In this document: positions 31,326-42,490 of the stretch, one piece after another | Numbering within the stretch: position 1 is the stretch's first letter | How the letters are laid out: each line of letters starts with the position of its first letter | Source of the DNA: Oscarella lobularis | Taxonomy: Eukaryota; Porifera; Homoscleromorpha; Homosclerophorida; Oscarellidae | Direction of reading: 5' to 3' | DNA length: 64,000 nucleotides | Assembly: GCF_947507565.1 (NCBI RefSeq) | Contig: NC_089191.1 | Span: forward strand, 1,426,001-1,490,000 | The notes under the pieces: generated by a model | Databases searched by the model: none | Told to the model about the DNA's origin: nothing | Seen by the model: only the letters and a program-made list of their open reading frames with translations | Translations under genes and position numbers: made by a program

Positions 31326-34301
31326 CTAGTAAAGGCCAAAACCCAAAGAGCCGTGCGAAATGCTGCAATCAGCAGCAGACTTGAATTCGTCAAACGACGC
31401 GTGGCCTATTGGTATGACGAGGCGGTAGCTGCACGTCGACGCCATGAACAGTTTTGCAGATTCATCCGGAGTGCATTGAACGTGCAGATTCTTGCACGAC
31501 GGCAGACTTGCATATCCAGTCCAGAAATGAAGTAACGAACGCAGTGATAGAACGTCTGCGTCCGACGTATCGTCGTCGGCGTCACCTTTGAAGTAGTCAA
31601 AAGTTGCACAATAAAGGAAATTATACTTTTGAAATACAAACCTTTCTCCAAATAAAGCACGTATCTCTTGAAAAATTCTATTGCTTGCTCGCTTTTCTCG
31701 ACTTTGCCTTCGGCTTTTTCAAAGACGCAAATGTCGAGGACGAACGCAGCCGAGCACAGGGCTTTGGTTCTGTAGACAAAAAACATTACCGAACATCTTA
31801 GAGAGACTATAGGAAAAGGAGAGTATTGTACCTTGGAAACACTTTACCAATCAAGGACGGGAGTGAAGAAAGTTTGTCCAGCACTGTCATCCCTGACTGG
31901 TCCTTCAAGAAGGATAGGCCTTTGCGAATATCGTCGAGTTGTGGTTTTCGTTTAATGAGCGTCTCGTTCAGAATGATGCTCTGAAGCGCCTCTTCTCTGT
32001 TGTCAATTGAAAGCTGAAAGAGATATCCAGAGTTGAGAAGCAACTCTGATATCTCGCCGGAAGCAAGTCCGCGAATGCCCTCGTCATTTTCCGCTCCAAG
32101 GATCTACACAGCTGTTATAATCTTTCTCGCAAAATAAGCAATTTTAGGAAAAATAACCTGTTCGACGACTTCTCTCACTTCGTGGCTCGGAATGTCCCTG
32201 AAGTCAACATGTTTCGTCGCTTCGTCGAGGTCCCCCGTCAGAAGATATGTGACAATCGCCGGAGATAGTCCGGGTAAGCACGACGCCCCGTGCAGCAGAG
32301 CATGTCCCATGATCTTTCCCATGACGAGAAACATTCCGCATGAAAGTGCGGAATAATTTTGTATGGGGACTTTATGATCGTCTTCTTAAAAGGGACCAGT
32401 AGTACTGTACTCTTTAAAGGCGTTACAAAAATAAGCATTACCTTCGAACAAAATCGTTTCTTTCTCCGATCCAAGAACGGCAGTATAGATTTGAGAGAAA
32501 AATTCACGTGAAGGACCGCCGCAGTCAACTCCGTCCTCGTTGCGGAATGAGATCAACAACTTTCCAATTTCAAAGCGCGTATCTTTGTAAATACGAAAAG
32601 CCTGCGGAAGTAGCAGTGCGTCTCTGGAAATCTCAACAGGCCTTGCACCGTATGTCGTCATGCTTCTGAGGTAGTCGTGAAAGATTTCCTCCTCGGATTG
32701 CGTGGCCATAGGACAGACTTCAACTATAACGACTCGTTTATGTACATTTTACATTCTCGGCAACGAAAATACTTTACCTTCATCAAGCAATGCCTCTGAA
32801 ACCTCTTGCATGTTTCCATTGTTTTGTCGAAGCAATTGGGCAATTCTCTCCGGAGACTCGTTTGTAAATATGTTGCAGAGTTGGTCAATGTTTTGGTCCA
32901 GGTTTTCCTATAATAGAAATTTTTAAAGACGTTTGTAATGCCGCATTTCTCACCTCAATTGAAACAGCTTTCTCTGAGCGTCCTAGGGGAGAATTTTTCT
33001 TTCTCTCCTCTTCCACATCCGTAGTCAATGAACATTCCTTCGCTTCTTCAACGTCTATCGTCAACGAAGAGGAGTCGTCTTTCTTCTGCGGCCGAGCAAC
33101 TTCAATGTCAGCGTCATCATCTTGCACATCGACGCTTCGTGGCGTCGACTCACGACTTCCAACATCAACAGTCTAGGCAGAGAGTAAAACACGTCGCTGT
33201 CAACCACATGTTCAACAACAAGTTTAAATTCCCTACCGGGATAGTATTCAATGCTCGAACGTAGACTCCGCCTTGTCCAAAGAAGTGCTTGACGTTGGCT
33301 CCATTCCACGTAAAATTTCTACCAACGTTTGGCGGTAACACGGCAGCATTGATGACCTTCACAAAGCCGAATCTATCGATTAATTGTTATTAAGTAATAA
33401 AACAATACATGGGATTATTTATTCAAACTGTTGAGTATCGCAAAGCGGATCGAAGGCATGAGGGAAGAGGTCGTGTATGAGCTGCACGACATGACTTTCT
33501 GATGCTTGTTGCTTGAACGTGACGCTGTTGACGATCCTTCTTTGCTCGTACATTTCCTTCTTGACACGAGGCACCGAACATTGGTCCTTTTGAAGAAGAT
33601 ACACGTCCTTTACGAGCGATTTGTTGACTTTTGCCACGTATTTCGGTTTCAATCCTGCGCAATGACAGCAAAATGAAAAAGTGAACTTACTATGTTGAAG
33701 GTTAATTAAGCTCTAACCAGTCCCGCTGACGCGACGTGAAGAGTACGGGTGAGATTGTTGACGAATGGGCTGCTCTGTCTGCTGCAGCTGCCGCGACGAG
33801 CCTTGCAGTAGTGTTCTTGACGAGCCTTGGACCAGAGAAAAGTCGTCCATCGGTTCCGAGCGGGTCTAAACGCTTTTGTAAATGCATATCTAGAAATAAC
33901 GAAGTCTTTTTGTACCTGAGAAACGTTGCGATGAGAACTCATTGTTGGAAAGAGCCGGCGAACCTCGTCGCCTGCCGACGGAGGCCAACCGAGTCGGCGA
34001 GCTGGTTCTTGCGCGGTTCTTGAACGCGAAGGAGAAACGTCTTCGTTCGACAGCTCACTAACAGTATCAAGAAGGTCGTGTACACTTTCATGAGTGAAGC
34101 AGCGTAAATATAACCGCACTGTCGTCTTGGTGAAGGGCCAACTTGACCGAGAACGACGTTGGCTGATCGATTCGTTGTCAGGCGCTGGGCGACCTCACGA
34201 AAGGCGACGTCTGCACCATCTGACCGTCGTCCGGTGTTCTCCTCGCGCGGATGAACGTACGATCGGCGAGCGGTGCTGTCTTGACGAGGCTGGCGGTCCA
34301 T
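31326..34301 (-). CDS. HECT-domain E3 ubiquitin ligase with CUE-like domain, 12 exons, intact
   Basis: Proposed exons (minus): 34301-34120, 34057-33916, 33865-33718, 33654-33429, 33372-33237, 33172-32954, 32907-32778, 32723-32442, 32384-32158, 32103-31832, 31769-31642, 31585-31326. All introns are GT-AG, 46-64 bp, and the phases agree throughout, giving 783 residues with no internal stop. Residues ~150-300 match a conserved region I know from G2E3-like proteins of invertebrates. Residues ~352-394 look like a CUE/UBA ubiquitin-binding segment ('ERIAQLLRQNN'). Residues ~420-783 are a HECT domain: N-lobe 'FRNEDGVDCGGPSREFF', then 'MGKIMGHALLHG', C-lobe ending with the catalytic Cys in 'ASTCSYRLVIP' (about residue 749) and a terminal FGLY. 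It should accept ubiquitin from an E2 and transfer it to targets. The first exon is the least certain; an upstream in-frame start at 34370 exists. Confidence 0.85.
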
Positions 34302-34392
34302 TTTCCTGCCCAGTTGCCAGTTGGACGCGTGCCAAGTCCGCTCAGCGCACAAAGCCCCGTAAAAAACCATTGCGCATGCCTAGTTGCATGGG

Positions 34393-34531
34393 TGCGGCTG
34401 TTGCGCATATAAATTTTTTTGTTGCGCATATATTTTTTTGTTGCGCATGTAATGTTTTCGTTGCGCATACAAATTTTTCGTTGCGCATATAATTTTTTTG
34501 TTGCGAATTTTTTCCGGTTTATCATTCCATA
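34393..34531 (-). repeat. Right terminal inverted repeat
   Basis: Read on the minus strand it begins TATGGAATGATAAACCGG and holds about six ATGCGCAAC units with the same spacer order as the left arm. It is shorter than the left arm by one ~65-bp block. Confidence 0.88.
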
Positions 34532-34537
34532 AGAAGG

Positions 34538-36079
34538 TTGGTAGAATTATTTCAGCGAACCGCCGACGTCGGAGCTTCTCTGCAACAGTACGGTTCACGA
34601 CGGCTTCCCCACAACTTCTACAAGTTTACCGTTGTGTAAGTCCCTTTTCATTAAGGCAAGCTGTTAAGTAAGAGAACTGGCAGAGGGGAGAAGCGAACGA
34701 GGGATATCTCAAAGGGAGAAAGTGAACGAGAGATATCTCACGCAACCCTTTGAAGAAATTGAGAAAGTTTGAGTTCAGTTAAAAAAATCTGAACAGAACT
34801 GCTTCCCAGAGGAATGAAGACCGCAGAGAGGTTTTTTGGTAGAAGACCATTAAGGCGGACATTCTACCCCACGTAAGTTTAAACGTCTGACTTCTAATTT
34901 AGCGTTCACATTGAGACCATCTTTATAACGTGTCCATTAGAGTTAAAGCAAAAGTCAAAGGTTATTTGGAAGTACCAAAAAAGAATCAGAGACGCCATCG
35001 CAATTACAACCACCCGCCACCTGGAAATTCCGTTGAAAAAGCTGGCTGACGGCGTCAAGGTCTTTTGCGAGGCAAAGATAAAAGGTCGGCACAAAGAATT
35101 TTCCATCACCAGGAAAATGCCTCTTCGCGTAAGGACGGTGAGGATTTGCTTCTTGTAAAAGCCGTGCATAAAACATCTTCACACATATGGCCACCACTTA
35201 TCAGAAAGAATCTTGTTTAGGATGAAATTAACTCTGACTTTAAAGTTCTTTCATTTACATCAAGATTAGGTCAACTCCTTAGGCCAGATACGGAGTATCA
35301 CATATCTGTTCTACTACGGTACATGTATCTTTACTGTGCTTGGATGCATGGGCCTTGCTTGCCAAACGATGCTTGAAAGATCTATACGTTTTACCTGCTG
35401 CCGCTCTTGATGTAATAAATTCAACCCTACCCTCTTCCTTCGAATGTCCCATCAATTCGGAGCGAAATTTCGTCGCTTTTTCGTACTTGGACCTGCCATT
35501 GGAAGTATATAAAAGACATACATGCTTAGTGAACATTTACCGGTAGTTACGCCATTTTTGTTTTCTTACTGACAGTAAAAAACTCCCACAACATGCCTCT
35601 GCGCTGGATAGAATGCTCGACGTACTCCTCTGTAATGTTAGTAGATATCATTATAAAAAGTATATAACAAGCGAATACTGCATGTCCGCTTAGGGTAGGG
35701 GGTGGGGTTCTTGAATCCGAACAAGGTAAGGATGTCGGGAGAGACGATCAAGTATTGCTCCAACCAAAAAGCAGCCACGAGCCTTCTTCTTGTCCTAAGT
35801 TAGAAGGTTGTTTGTGCCCTTTTTCAGCTCTAGTTCGGGTTCCTTGCGATGACGTTTTCGGGTCCTTTTACGTAAAAGTTTCTCGGACAAATCGCTATTT
35901 TTGGCCAGTCCGGGAGACTCCTTGAATCCGAACATGCGATATCTTCTCCAAAATTTGTCGTATGACGTTGACTTATATACCAATCTAAAGCGCAGGATTT
36001 GCGCTTTCATGATATAATACAAAATTTGATTTTAATAAGGCCTAAACGAAAATATACTTGCCTTTTTAAGTCCTTATGA
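34538..36079. other. No recognisable gene
   Basis: A + frame around 34950-35155 and a - frame around 35536-35279 have protein-like composition (Lys/Arg-rich, with Leu heptads) but match nothing I recognise. 'gagagatatctca' motifs repeat near 34700-34740. 35700-36020 (-) reads a basic stretch without known motifs. Confidence 0.3.
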
Positions 36080-36470
36080 AACACGTTTATAACCCAACTT
36101 TTTAAAAAATAAGCAACAGTTGTATTGAAGTATTCTAAGAAATTGCGTCGAACTTCGCTTGCGTCTCTGGAGTGGTGATTGCTGGATAATAGGCAACCAT
36201 CAGGCAGTCCCCCGCATTCATTTCTCCACTCCCCCTGTATCACACCTCCTGTACCATCTTCAGAATCAATGAACCCTGCTGGGCGCTTTGCGTTCTCGGA
36301 AGGACAGCAGTTTCCAGTGCCTTTCTCTTTCGTGGCACGTAGAACAATACCTAAGTAGTCTCCGCGTGCTTCAATTATAACTTCTGACTGTAGCTGTGCA
36401 CCTTGTGATCGTTGTGCGTCGAATTGTTTGCACATAGAACAAAGCGGTGCAGTCTCCGTAAGCTCCAATT
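36080..36470 (-). pseudogene. Harbinger/DDE_4-like transposase C-terminal tail (tentative)
   Basis: The minus frame contains a Gly-Glu-Trp-Arg motif ('GVIQGEWRNE'), then 'SSNHHSRDASEVRRNFLEYF' near 36150. This resembles the carboxy-terminal segment of DDE_4/HARBI1-type transposases (GEWR, then SSN..., then a RxxFxxYF helix ending the protein). No catalytic Asp motifs are in frame upstream. The match is to a short, weakly conserved region. Confidence 0.4.
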
Positions 36471-36579
36471 CATCAACTTATCAGTGCAGATCTTCGCCTT
36501 GTGGTCGTATTGTCTTTGAATGCTTCCGCCATGTCTTTTCGCTACTTTGTTTCGTCCTTCGGCGCTATGCTGTAACTGC

Positions 36580-36940
36580 AAAAATAATTGTATCTTATCA
36601 ATTTAATACAGGAATCGATTGCAAGTATTCTCCAGTCTATTAGTGGAATCAATACAAAAAATCAGATGAACCAATCTAATAACTTAATCGCTTGCTACAC
36701 TCCCGACAACACTTCTTATATGAAGCGCCGTAGCTGCGAAAAATCAATGACTTTTATCAATAGAATAAAGGAATCGATTGAACTTATCAATTAATTTAGT
36801 TTTTCAGTATAATCTGCATACAAAATCCGAGGTACTAAACGAATGACCTAATCGATCGCTTTCTAAAATGACGACAGAACTTCATAAACATTCGCCGAAA
36901 TCGATTACAACAATCGACTACAGCAATTGATTGGTAACAG
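36580..36940. repeat. ATCGATT-rich motif cluster, inverted relative at 38930-39062
   Basis: Several copies of '(T)AATCGATT(G/A)' spaced 15-40 bp occur here, ending in 'cagcaattgattggtaacag'. The stretch at 38970-39062 carries the same motifs in the opposite orientation, ending in 'gctgtaatcgattgctgtta'. The two clusters lie on either side of the family Z relic and may be subterminal repeats of one element. Confidence 0.45.
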
Positions 36941-37379
36941 GCCCTTGCTGCGTACGGTTGGCAGTGCTGGATGCACGTTTTGCTTTTTTTTCTACAGTTT
37001 TTGGAGAAGGAATTTCTGGGTTACCTACGTGATTGGGAGTCCCAAGTGCTGTAGATGTTGTCCCTGGGTTGACAAGAGGCGAAAAGGCATTGCGGAAGCT
37101 CAGTAAAGAGACATTAAAAGGATGGAAGATCACAAGTAAGATGATCGCATATGCTAAGGGATGTATTTCATTCACTTATATTCTGTTATTAGTTCGCTCG
37201 TTTGTTTAATTGGTCCGCTACATTTTCACTGTAGAGGGATCCGAGAAATGCTTTTCTCTGAGTGCCCACGTCATTCAAGACCCTCGTCCGAAGCGCTGAA
37301 AAAATGGTAAAAAGTCGGAGTGAACAGCTGGACAGAGAGAGGGCGGGGTCACTTTTTCAACGGCATATTGTATGTTATT

Positions 37380-38158
37380 TCTCAGTACTTAGGCTCCTGC
37401 TCTTAGCAACTTTAACACCCTTTTCCCTTTTATACTGTTAAGCCCTTGCCAGAAGAGGAGTACGTCGTGCGCCTCGATGATTTGCTCGCGGACGCCTTGA
37501 ATGTTGCTCCGCGTCATCATAGGCAGAAGATCCCGCAGTCGACGCTCCATTGCCACAGAAATCGAAAGCCTCACCACTGACTTTGAAAAGGCTACCCGAT
37601 TGTCTCACCGAATCCACACCGCTGAATCAATAATATACCCGACGTCATCGCCAGCGTCATCCTCAAAGCGCCTCCCTATCTTTCCTACCGGACGGCCTAA
37701 TTTTACGGAGGAGATTGTACGGAATGAACCGGCTTATGTACCTTAGCGCATTCAATTCATCACCGGATATTTCGATTTCCGAAGGTCCCTGCCAGGCGAC
37801 ACCGACGCCGTCACCACCATCACGTCCGAATTGTTTCAACATTTCCGCTTTATAAATGCTATCGTTCACGGACTGTAGTAGAAGGCTGTCGGACGTGGAG
37901 CCGATGGACGCAAGCAAACTCTCCCAGTAGAGCGGCAAAGGCGTGGCGGACGCCTCCTGAAAGGCGATTGATGCCTTTTCCCTTTGAATAGAAGCCGTCC
38001 CACCGCCCACACCGCATTTTACAGTCTGCTGCGGGCGATTCACAGACGGGTCTGGCTAGCTGATAGAGAAGCTTTTCAACATTTCCAATGAACGACTCCA
38101 CACCGTGTTTGAAGGCGTCCATCGCAACGGAGACACACCTAGTACCACACCGTGTCAC
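37380..38158 (-). pseudogene. Family Z relic (transposon-associated, unknown function)
   Basis: Minus-strand frames overlap with one frameshift near 38045: first 'VAMDAFKHGVESFIGNVEKL', then a Ser/Leu-rich part, then 'ELNALRYISRFIPYNLLRK', and after further frameshifts 'AHDVLLFWQGLNS'. The 'LRYxxxxIPxxLLxK ... VLFYWxxL' order is shared by a protein family that is abundant in cnidarian genomes and that I know only as uncharacterised. A related piece is at 44640-45000. No catalytic motif seen. Confidence 0.4.
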
Positions 38159-39626
38159 GTGATCACGTGAGTTGCCTATCCCTCTCTCTTTTCTATCTAA
38201 GCTGTAATAGTCGAGTTGAGCCTATCGGCTTTTTACAAATTCCGACTTTGCCTTTTTTTAAAAATAATCTTTTTGTACAGTGTTACTAACCTTATTTTTA
38301 CCTATTTTTTAAAAATAAAATTGGAAGCTTTAGCTAAAATATGACGTCAGACCCAAAAGGAGTGATGCCTACATTCATAACATTACGTTATTCTTAGTTA
38401 CTGAACTAAAAAAGCTAGTCGCGAAGAGCTTTGTACGGTTTTTACTCTAAACATGTTGAAAAGGTAAAGAATGTTCGCCGCGAAAGTCAAAAACGTCGAA
38501 AAACGCGAAAAAAGCTTGATCTGATTGACCTCGCGTGCGCTATTGCAGTTGACGTTGAATGACCGCCTCCCGCGTTGTGTAAATTTGTTACCGTTACAAG
38601 AGTACGCATGCTCTGGAATGACAGTACACTGTTGTATAAAATCATGCACTGAAAAAAACTTGAACCTAAAACGGGTTAATTAACCTCGAACCCTCTTTTG
38701 ACGACTCATTTTTGGTGGGCTCGAGAAGCCACAAGGGAAACGCAAAGATCAGCACAAGGCATGTGCGGAAGAATCGCCGCGATTTCTTGTACTTGCAAGA
38801 GATTAATTAATTAAGAGACATTCATTGGTTTGCCAAACTTGTGACAGTAAGTCCAAGTCTTTTTCTTGAAACAACTAAATCTGCTTTATCAAAATAATAA
38901 AATCTCTTTAACTTAATAGCATTTACTTTTAAGTGGTACAATAGATTGCTCTATTCAAATGCTGTTTTTGATTGTTGCAATCGATATTTGTAATCGATTG
39001 TTGCAATAGATTGCTTTGCTTTTGCTGGCGTCAAAATTAATTGCTGTAATCGATTGCTGTTACCTCTAAACGAACATCTGTAGCGCTGGTGTAGGCACGG
39101 TGATCCGATTTAACTGCTCGACGGGATCGCACATTTAGGCTGTCGAACGGGTACCCTATCGAACATTCGCACGAATTGCGCTGTCTCCTCCGACCGCGGT
39201 ATGGCGTAGTGCTCGAGGCCGCTAGCCACACTCGAGCTCAATAACATATACAGCAATTACAGTTAGAATAGCGGAGAATTTTTTTACCCGGGCAGCGAGG
39301 TCGACAAGCATACGTGAGTACGACGAGAGCTCGATGTGCTCGAGCTTCAGTTGAGGTAGGATGGTTAGGATGGTTATGGTTAGACCGCTCCTGTCAGCTT
39401 TTGACCGGCATTTTTGTTAGAGCTCCCTGATATGTTTCCACGTCACGAAATTCTCATTTATCTGACAACCCTAATAATAAAGTATCGAAATATGACACTA
39501 TTTTTCACCATTATTGATCTTCGACTGCTGTTCATGTATGAGTGCGACAAGCAATTCCTGGTCGTCTTCATTAGGTGCGCTACCTCAAAAAAGAAAAACA
39601 GCGAACAAGGGTAAACAATGGGCTGC
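38159..39626. other. No recognisable gene; AT-rich with ATCGATT motifs
   Basis: 38900-39062 holds the inverted partner of the 36.6-36.9 kb motif cluster. 38390-38650 has a minus frame of 83 codons without a recognised domain. Around 39330-39390 there is a short 'ggatggttaggatggttatg' direct repeat. Confidence 0.35.
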
Positions 39627-39980
39627 CTATCTGTTCAGACCAGTCAATTTACCTGTTGTTGGGAAATGAGGGTATGGGAACTTCAACGACGTGACCTCGA
39701 ACGAATGCAGACCGCCGTTGACGTCTCCAAGGTGGAAATGCCCCACAACTTCTCCCGATATCTTGTCGAAGACGCTGTCTTCCCTGACTTTCATTTCGTC
39801 GAGCAAGACGACAACATGATTCTCAATTTCGGTGAGCTGCTCAATTTTCGCTCCGCGCATGAGATGGTCGTTGGCAGCGCTATGAAATCCTGCTTTGGAG
39901 TAGTAGTAGTGGATGTAGTCGCGAAGGGACCTCTCTGATGGGAAAGATGCCCACTTGATCATCATGATGTGCCACCGCAT
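39627..39980 (-). pseudogene. P-element/THAP9-like transposase fragment
   Basis: The minus frame begins 'MRWHIMMIKW', then 'FPSERSLRDYIHYY', then a 'AGFHSAANDHLMRGAKIE' segment and 'VVLLDEMKVREDSVFDKISG' with the expected first catalytic Asp, then 'LGDVNGG'. This order is that of the transposase domain of P-element-like proteins. Compared with the family a short segment between 'MIKW' and 'FPSER' is missing. It stops soon after 'LGDVN', so only one of the catalytic acids is present. Confidence 0.65.
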
Positions 39981-40683
39981 ACGGCGGCCTTTTTTCAGTT
40001 TCGCCGCCTTCCTCTGCTACTTCCAGAAGAGCCTCCTGTCACATATGACAAAGTGAAATCATCGCAACGGAAAGAATAGTTGGCGTACTTAAGAAGTAAT
40101 CGTCGTAAAATTCTATTGTTTTGTTATAAAGATGTCACTCAAATTAGGCGGGCAGAAGATAAACTATGCATTTCACTTGTCGAATACTGCATTCTCAATT
40201 TTCGAAATCGTAGTAATAATTACTAATGTATATTTTGTAGTTATTTTGCCTGTAATGCCTAAAGAATTGGTTTTATAAAAACACAGTACAAAATAGAAGA
40301 CTGGCATTACATTCTGTTGACAAAGTTTGCTATTTAAGTTTGCTCTACAGAATCTATATGCCTTCTGTACGATTGAATTCCCCACTTTCAATCAGACTCC
40401 AGTTTGTTACCGTGTGGCCGAAGAGATGCATGCAAAGGCTGAAACGGTAAGGCGCTGCGGCGTCGTTAGCAAAAAGCCTACTCTTACAGAAAACAAAAAC
40501 CTTGGTCAATCTTTTCAGGAACGCGAATGTTATAAAATGCATTAAAACGACCGTTTTTATTGTCAGGCTCTGACGCTACAATTAAACGTGGTAATGTAGG
40601 TACGCTTGATCGCGCTAAGCCACGGTCTTCAATCTACTCGCTTACTCTCTTCTGTCGACTGTTTTGACGTCCTGATCTTTCCA
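39981..40683. other. No recognisable gene
   Basis: AT-rich. Short + and - frames around 40327-40545 show no domain. It probably includes the 5' flank of the Tigger-like element that begins near 40684. Confidence 0.35.
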
Positions 40684-41368
40684 ATGGCTGCAAACAAGCG
40701 AAAAGGACTTTCTCTCAACGACCGTGTAAAGGTTCTTGCTTTATCGAAGAAGGAACGTCCGCTCGGCAAATTGCTGCCAAGTTCGGTGTCGGGAAAACAC
40801 ATATACAAAGCATCTTGAAACAGCGCGAAGAAATTATGCTGGCATATATCCCGATGCGGGGGAGGATCAAAGGCGCTGACAGGGCGGTATATCGTATACA
40901 CGTACCGGCGGGAGGGTTATCATAGATATCAATGGTTATAGCTAATTCCTTAGGGAGGTTATGGGTTAACCTCCCTAGGGAGGTTATCGGGAACGGGGGC
41001 CCCGGTGGCCACTCGCGATTATCCCCGACTAAATGTTTGGTTGGTTGTACGTTGCAAGACTGCAGCGAGTCAAGCCGACGCAAGCGGCGACGATTTTACA
41101 TACACACTTCCGCAAAACACATACAGGAAGGCGATGATCGCCTTAGACGTCTTCCTACCTCAACTATTCGCATCGAAAACCTCTTGAAAGACGTTGAAAT
41201 TGTTTAAAAAAGAAAAAAGAAAAAAGTGAATCGAGACGGATTTGAACTAGCGTCTACCTAACCCACACCTACGCTCCTACCCATCGTGCTACGGGGACCG
41301 GCACACCAACGAGCTGCTACGCATCGGTTTTATTCGCGAAGTCGGAAGATAACTCAGTTATTACATGG

Positions 41369-42490
41369 TCAAAACTCGGGCAGTGTGGGATTTATACTCC
41401 CTCCACCCTCGGGCCACCTCGATAACTGCCCTCGGCTTCGCTTCGGGGCAGTTATCTCGGAGTCCCTCACGTGTCGGGAGTATAAATCCCCGACGACGAA
41501 GAAGTGGATTCGGATGATGATTGTGGTGGGCGAGTGATATAATACTCCCAGTATTGATTGGCGAAATTGTCGCTTTTGGTCGCGATCTTGCGCTTTTTTC
41601 AACGCCTTCGTTGCTTCCCTGGCTAGAGTCTCAATTCTTGTTGCCAATCGTACGAGCTTGCGTTCGCGCTCTCGTAACTCCGATAGGGACACGTTTTTGA
41701 GACGGTCGATCTTAGTGAGACAATCTTGTAGCTCGGGAGAATTTGCCGTAATTTTGGCATTACGAGCAGAAATTTTGTCGATAAGAACCTCATAGTTTTC
41801 ATAGATTTCCCTATAATGGGCTATGAAAATGTCGAGCTTTTTCATTTCCGTCGTGTGGACGAGGGCATCGAGTTCTGCGATGACTTTCGCTGACGGCATC
41901 AGATTTGGAACGTTGTACGATCGAATACGTGGCGATTTTGGGCATAATCCCAGAGCGCGACACTTTTCTAGTGTCGTTTGATGATGATTGAGTCGGACTC
42001 TGTCCGCGCTTGTGAGGATGCGCAGCTCTGTGAGCGCTTCTAGCATCTCTCTTTGGTAAGCGAGATCTCTCGCTCCTTGGCTTGTTAATTGCGGTATTCG
42101 ATACGTCGCCGTCGCCGTATTTGAGGCTGACGCTGTCGTTCCGTCTTCGCTGCCGCCTTGTTCGTTTGCGGGCGGATTCGACGACGGCAATGTCGTCGAT
42201 GACGACTTTGACTCGCGTGCCGTTTGTTCGGCTTATTTTGCCAATAATTCGGTCTGACTTGTTCCGAATTTCTTCAACAGTTCAAGTATTTTTGAATCTT
42301 GTTGAGCGGAGACGATGGCAAAGTCAGGAGTGGTGGCACTTTTTTCTCCGTTATCCGTTCCAGTCGAGCGTGCAGCCGCCTCTAAGGCCAGGACTCTTCG
42401 TTCGAGGTCCTCCTTTTCCTTTCTAAGGCTCTCGCAATCGGCTCGGGTCTGGTCGTGTCCCTTGCTCACTCCCAACGCTGTATTGATCAA
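41369..42490 (-). CDS. Coiled-coil protein with one in-frame TAA, unknown
   Basis: The minus frame runs from 42490 (MINTALGV) to 41369 with a single in-frame TAA at 42233-42235. The sequence before it (Glu/Arg/Leu heptads) and after it (Pro/Ser/Thr linker, then 'LAYQREMLEALTELRILT' and a long Leu/Glu/Lys helix region to about 41560) is coherent, so the frame is one gene with a nonsense codon or readthrough. The last ~60 codons overlap the hairpin. A gag-like structural role is possible from size and coiled coil, but this is guesswork. It lies inside the insertion in the Tigger gene. Confidence 0.5.
41389..41496. repeat. 108-bp imperfect hairpin
   Basis: The outer arms are 'gggatttatactccc' and 'gggagtataaatccc'. 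The inner arms are 'cgataactgccc' and 'ggggcagttatc' around a 'tcggcttcgcttc' loop. In between, the arms match less well. It lies at the 3' end of the coiled-coil gene and could act as a terminator-like or element-end structure. The outer arm resembles the 'ggaatttatactcc' motif seen at 56.9 and 60.5 kb. Confidence 0.8.

Larger units (their letters stand above)
29139..34531 (-). mobile_element. 5.39-kb element: integrase plus HECT ubiquitin ligase, 6-bp target duplication
   Basis: The outer ends are inverted copies beginning TATGGAATGATAAA(T/C)CGG, followed inward by tandem ~20-22-bp units around ATGCGCAAC. Immediately outside both ends is the same 6-mer AGAAGG (29133-29138 and 34532-34537), a perfect target-site duplication. 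Inside, both on the minus strand, are a HECT E3 ligase gene (34301-31326) and an rve integrase gene (30985-29424), separated by a 36-bp minisatellite. Integrase, 6-bp duplication and long repetitive inverted repeats fit what I recall of the IS3EU superfamily; Polintons also make 6-bp duplications but are far larger. The element looks young: the HECT gene is fully open and the integrase has one homopolymer frameshift. Confidence 0.82.

Noticed and set aside
29139-34531. Polinton/Maverick
   Set aside because: The 6-bp duplication and integrase fit, but there is no polymerase B, packaging ATPase, protease or capsid gene, and it is only 5.4 kb.
41227-41305. tRNA or SINE head on the minus strand
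   Set aside because: There is a weak A-box-like and a B-box-like word (AGTTCAAATCC), but the T stem, anticodon stem and acceptor stem do not pair, so I do not call a tRNA.
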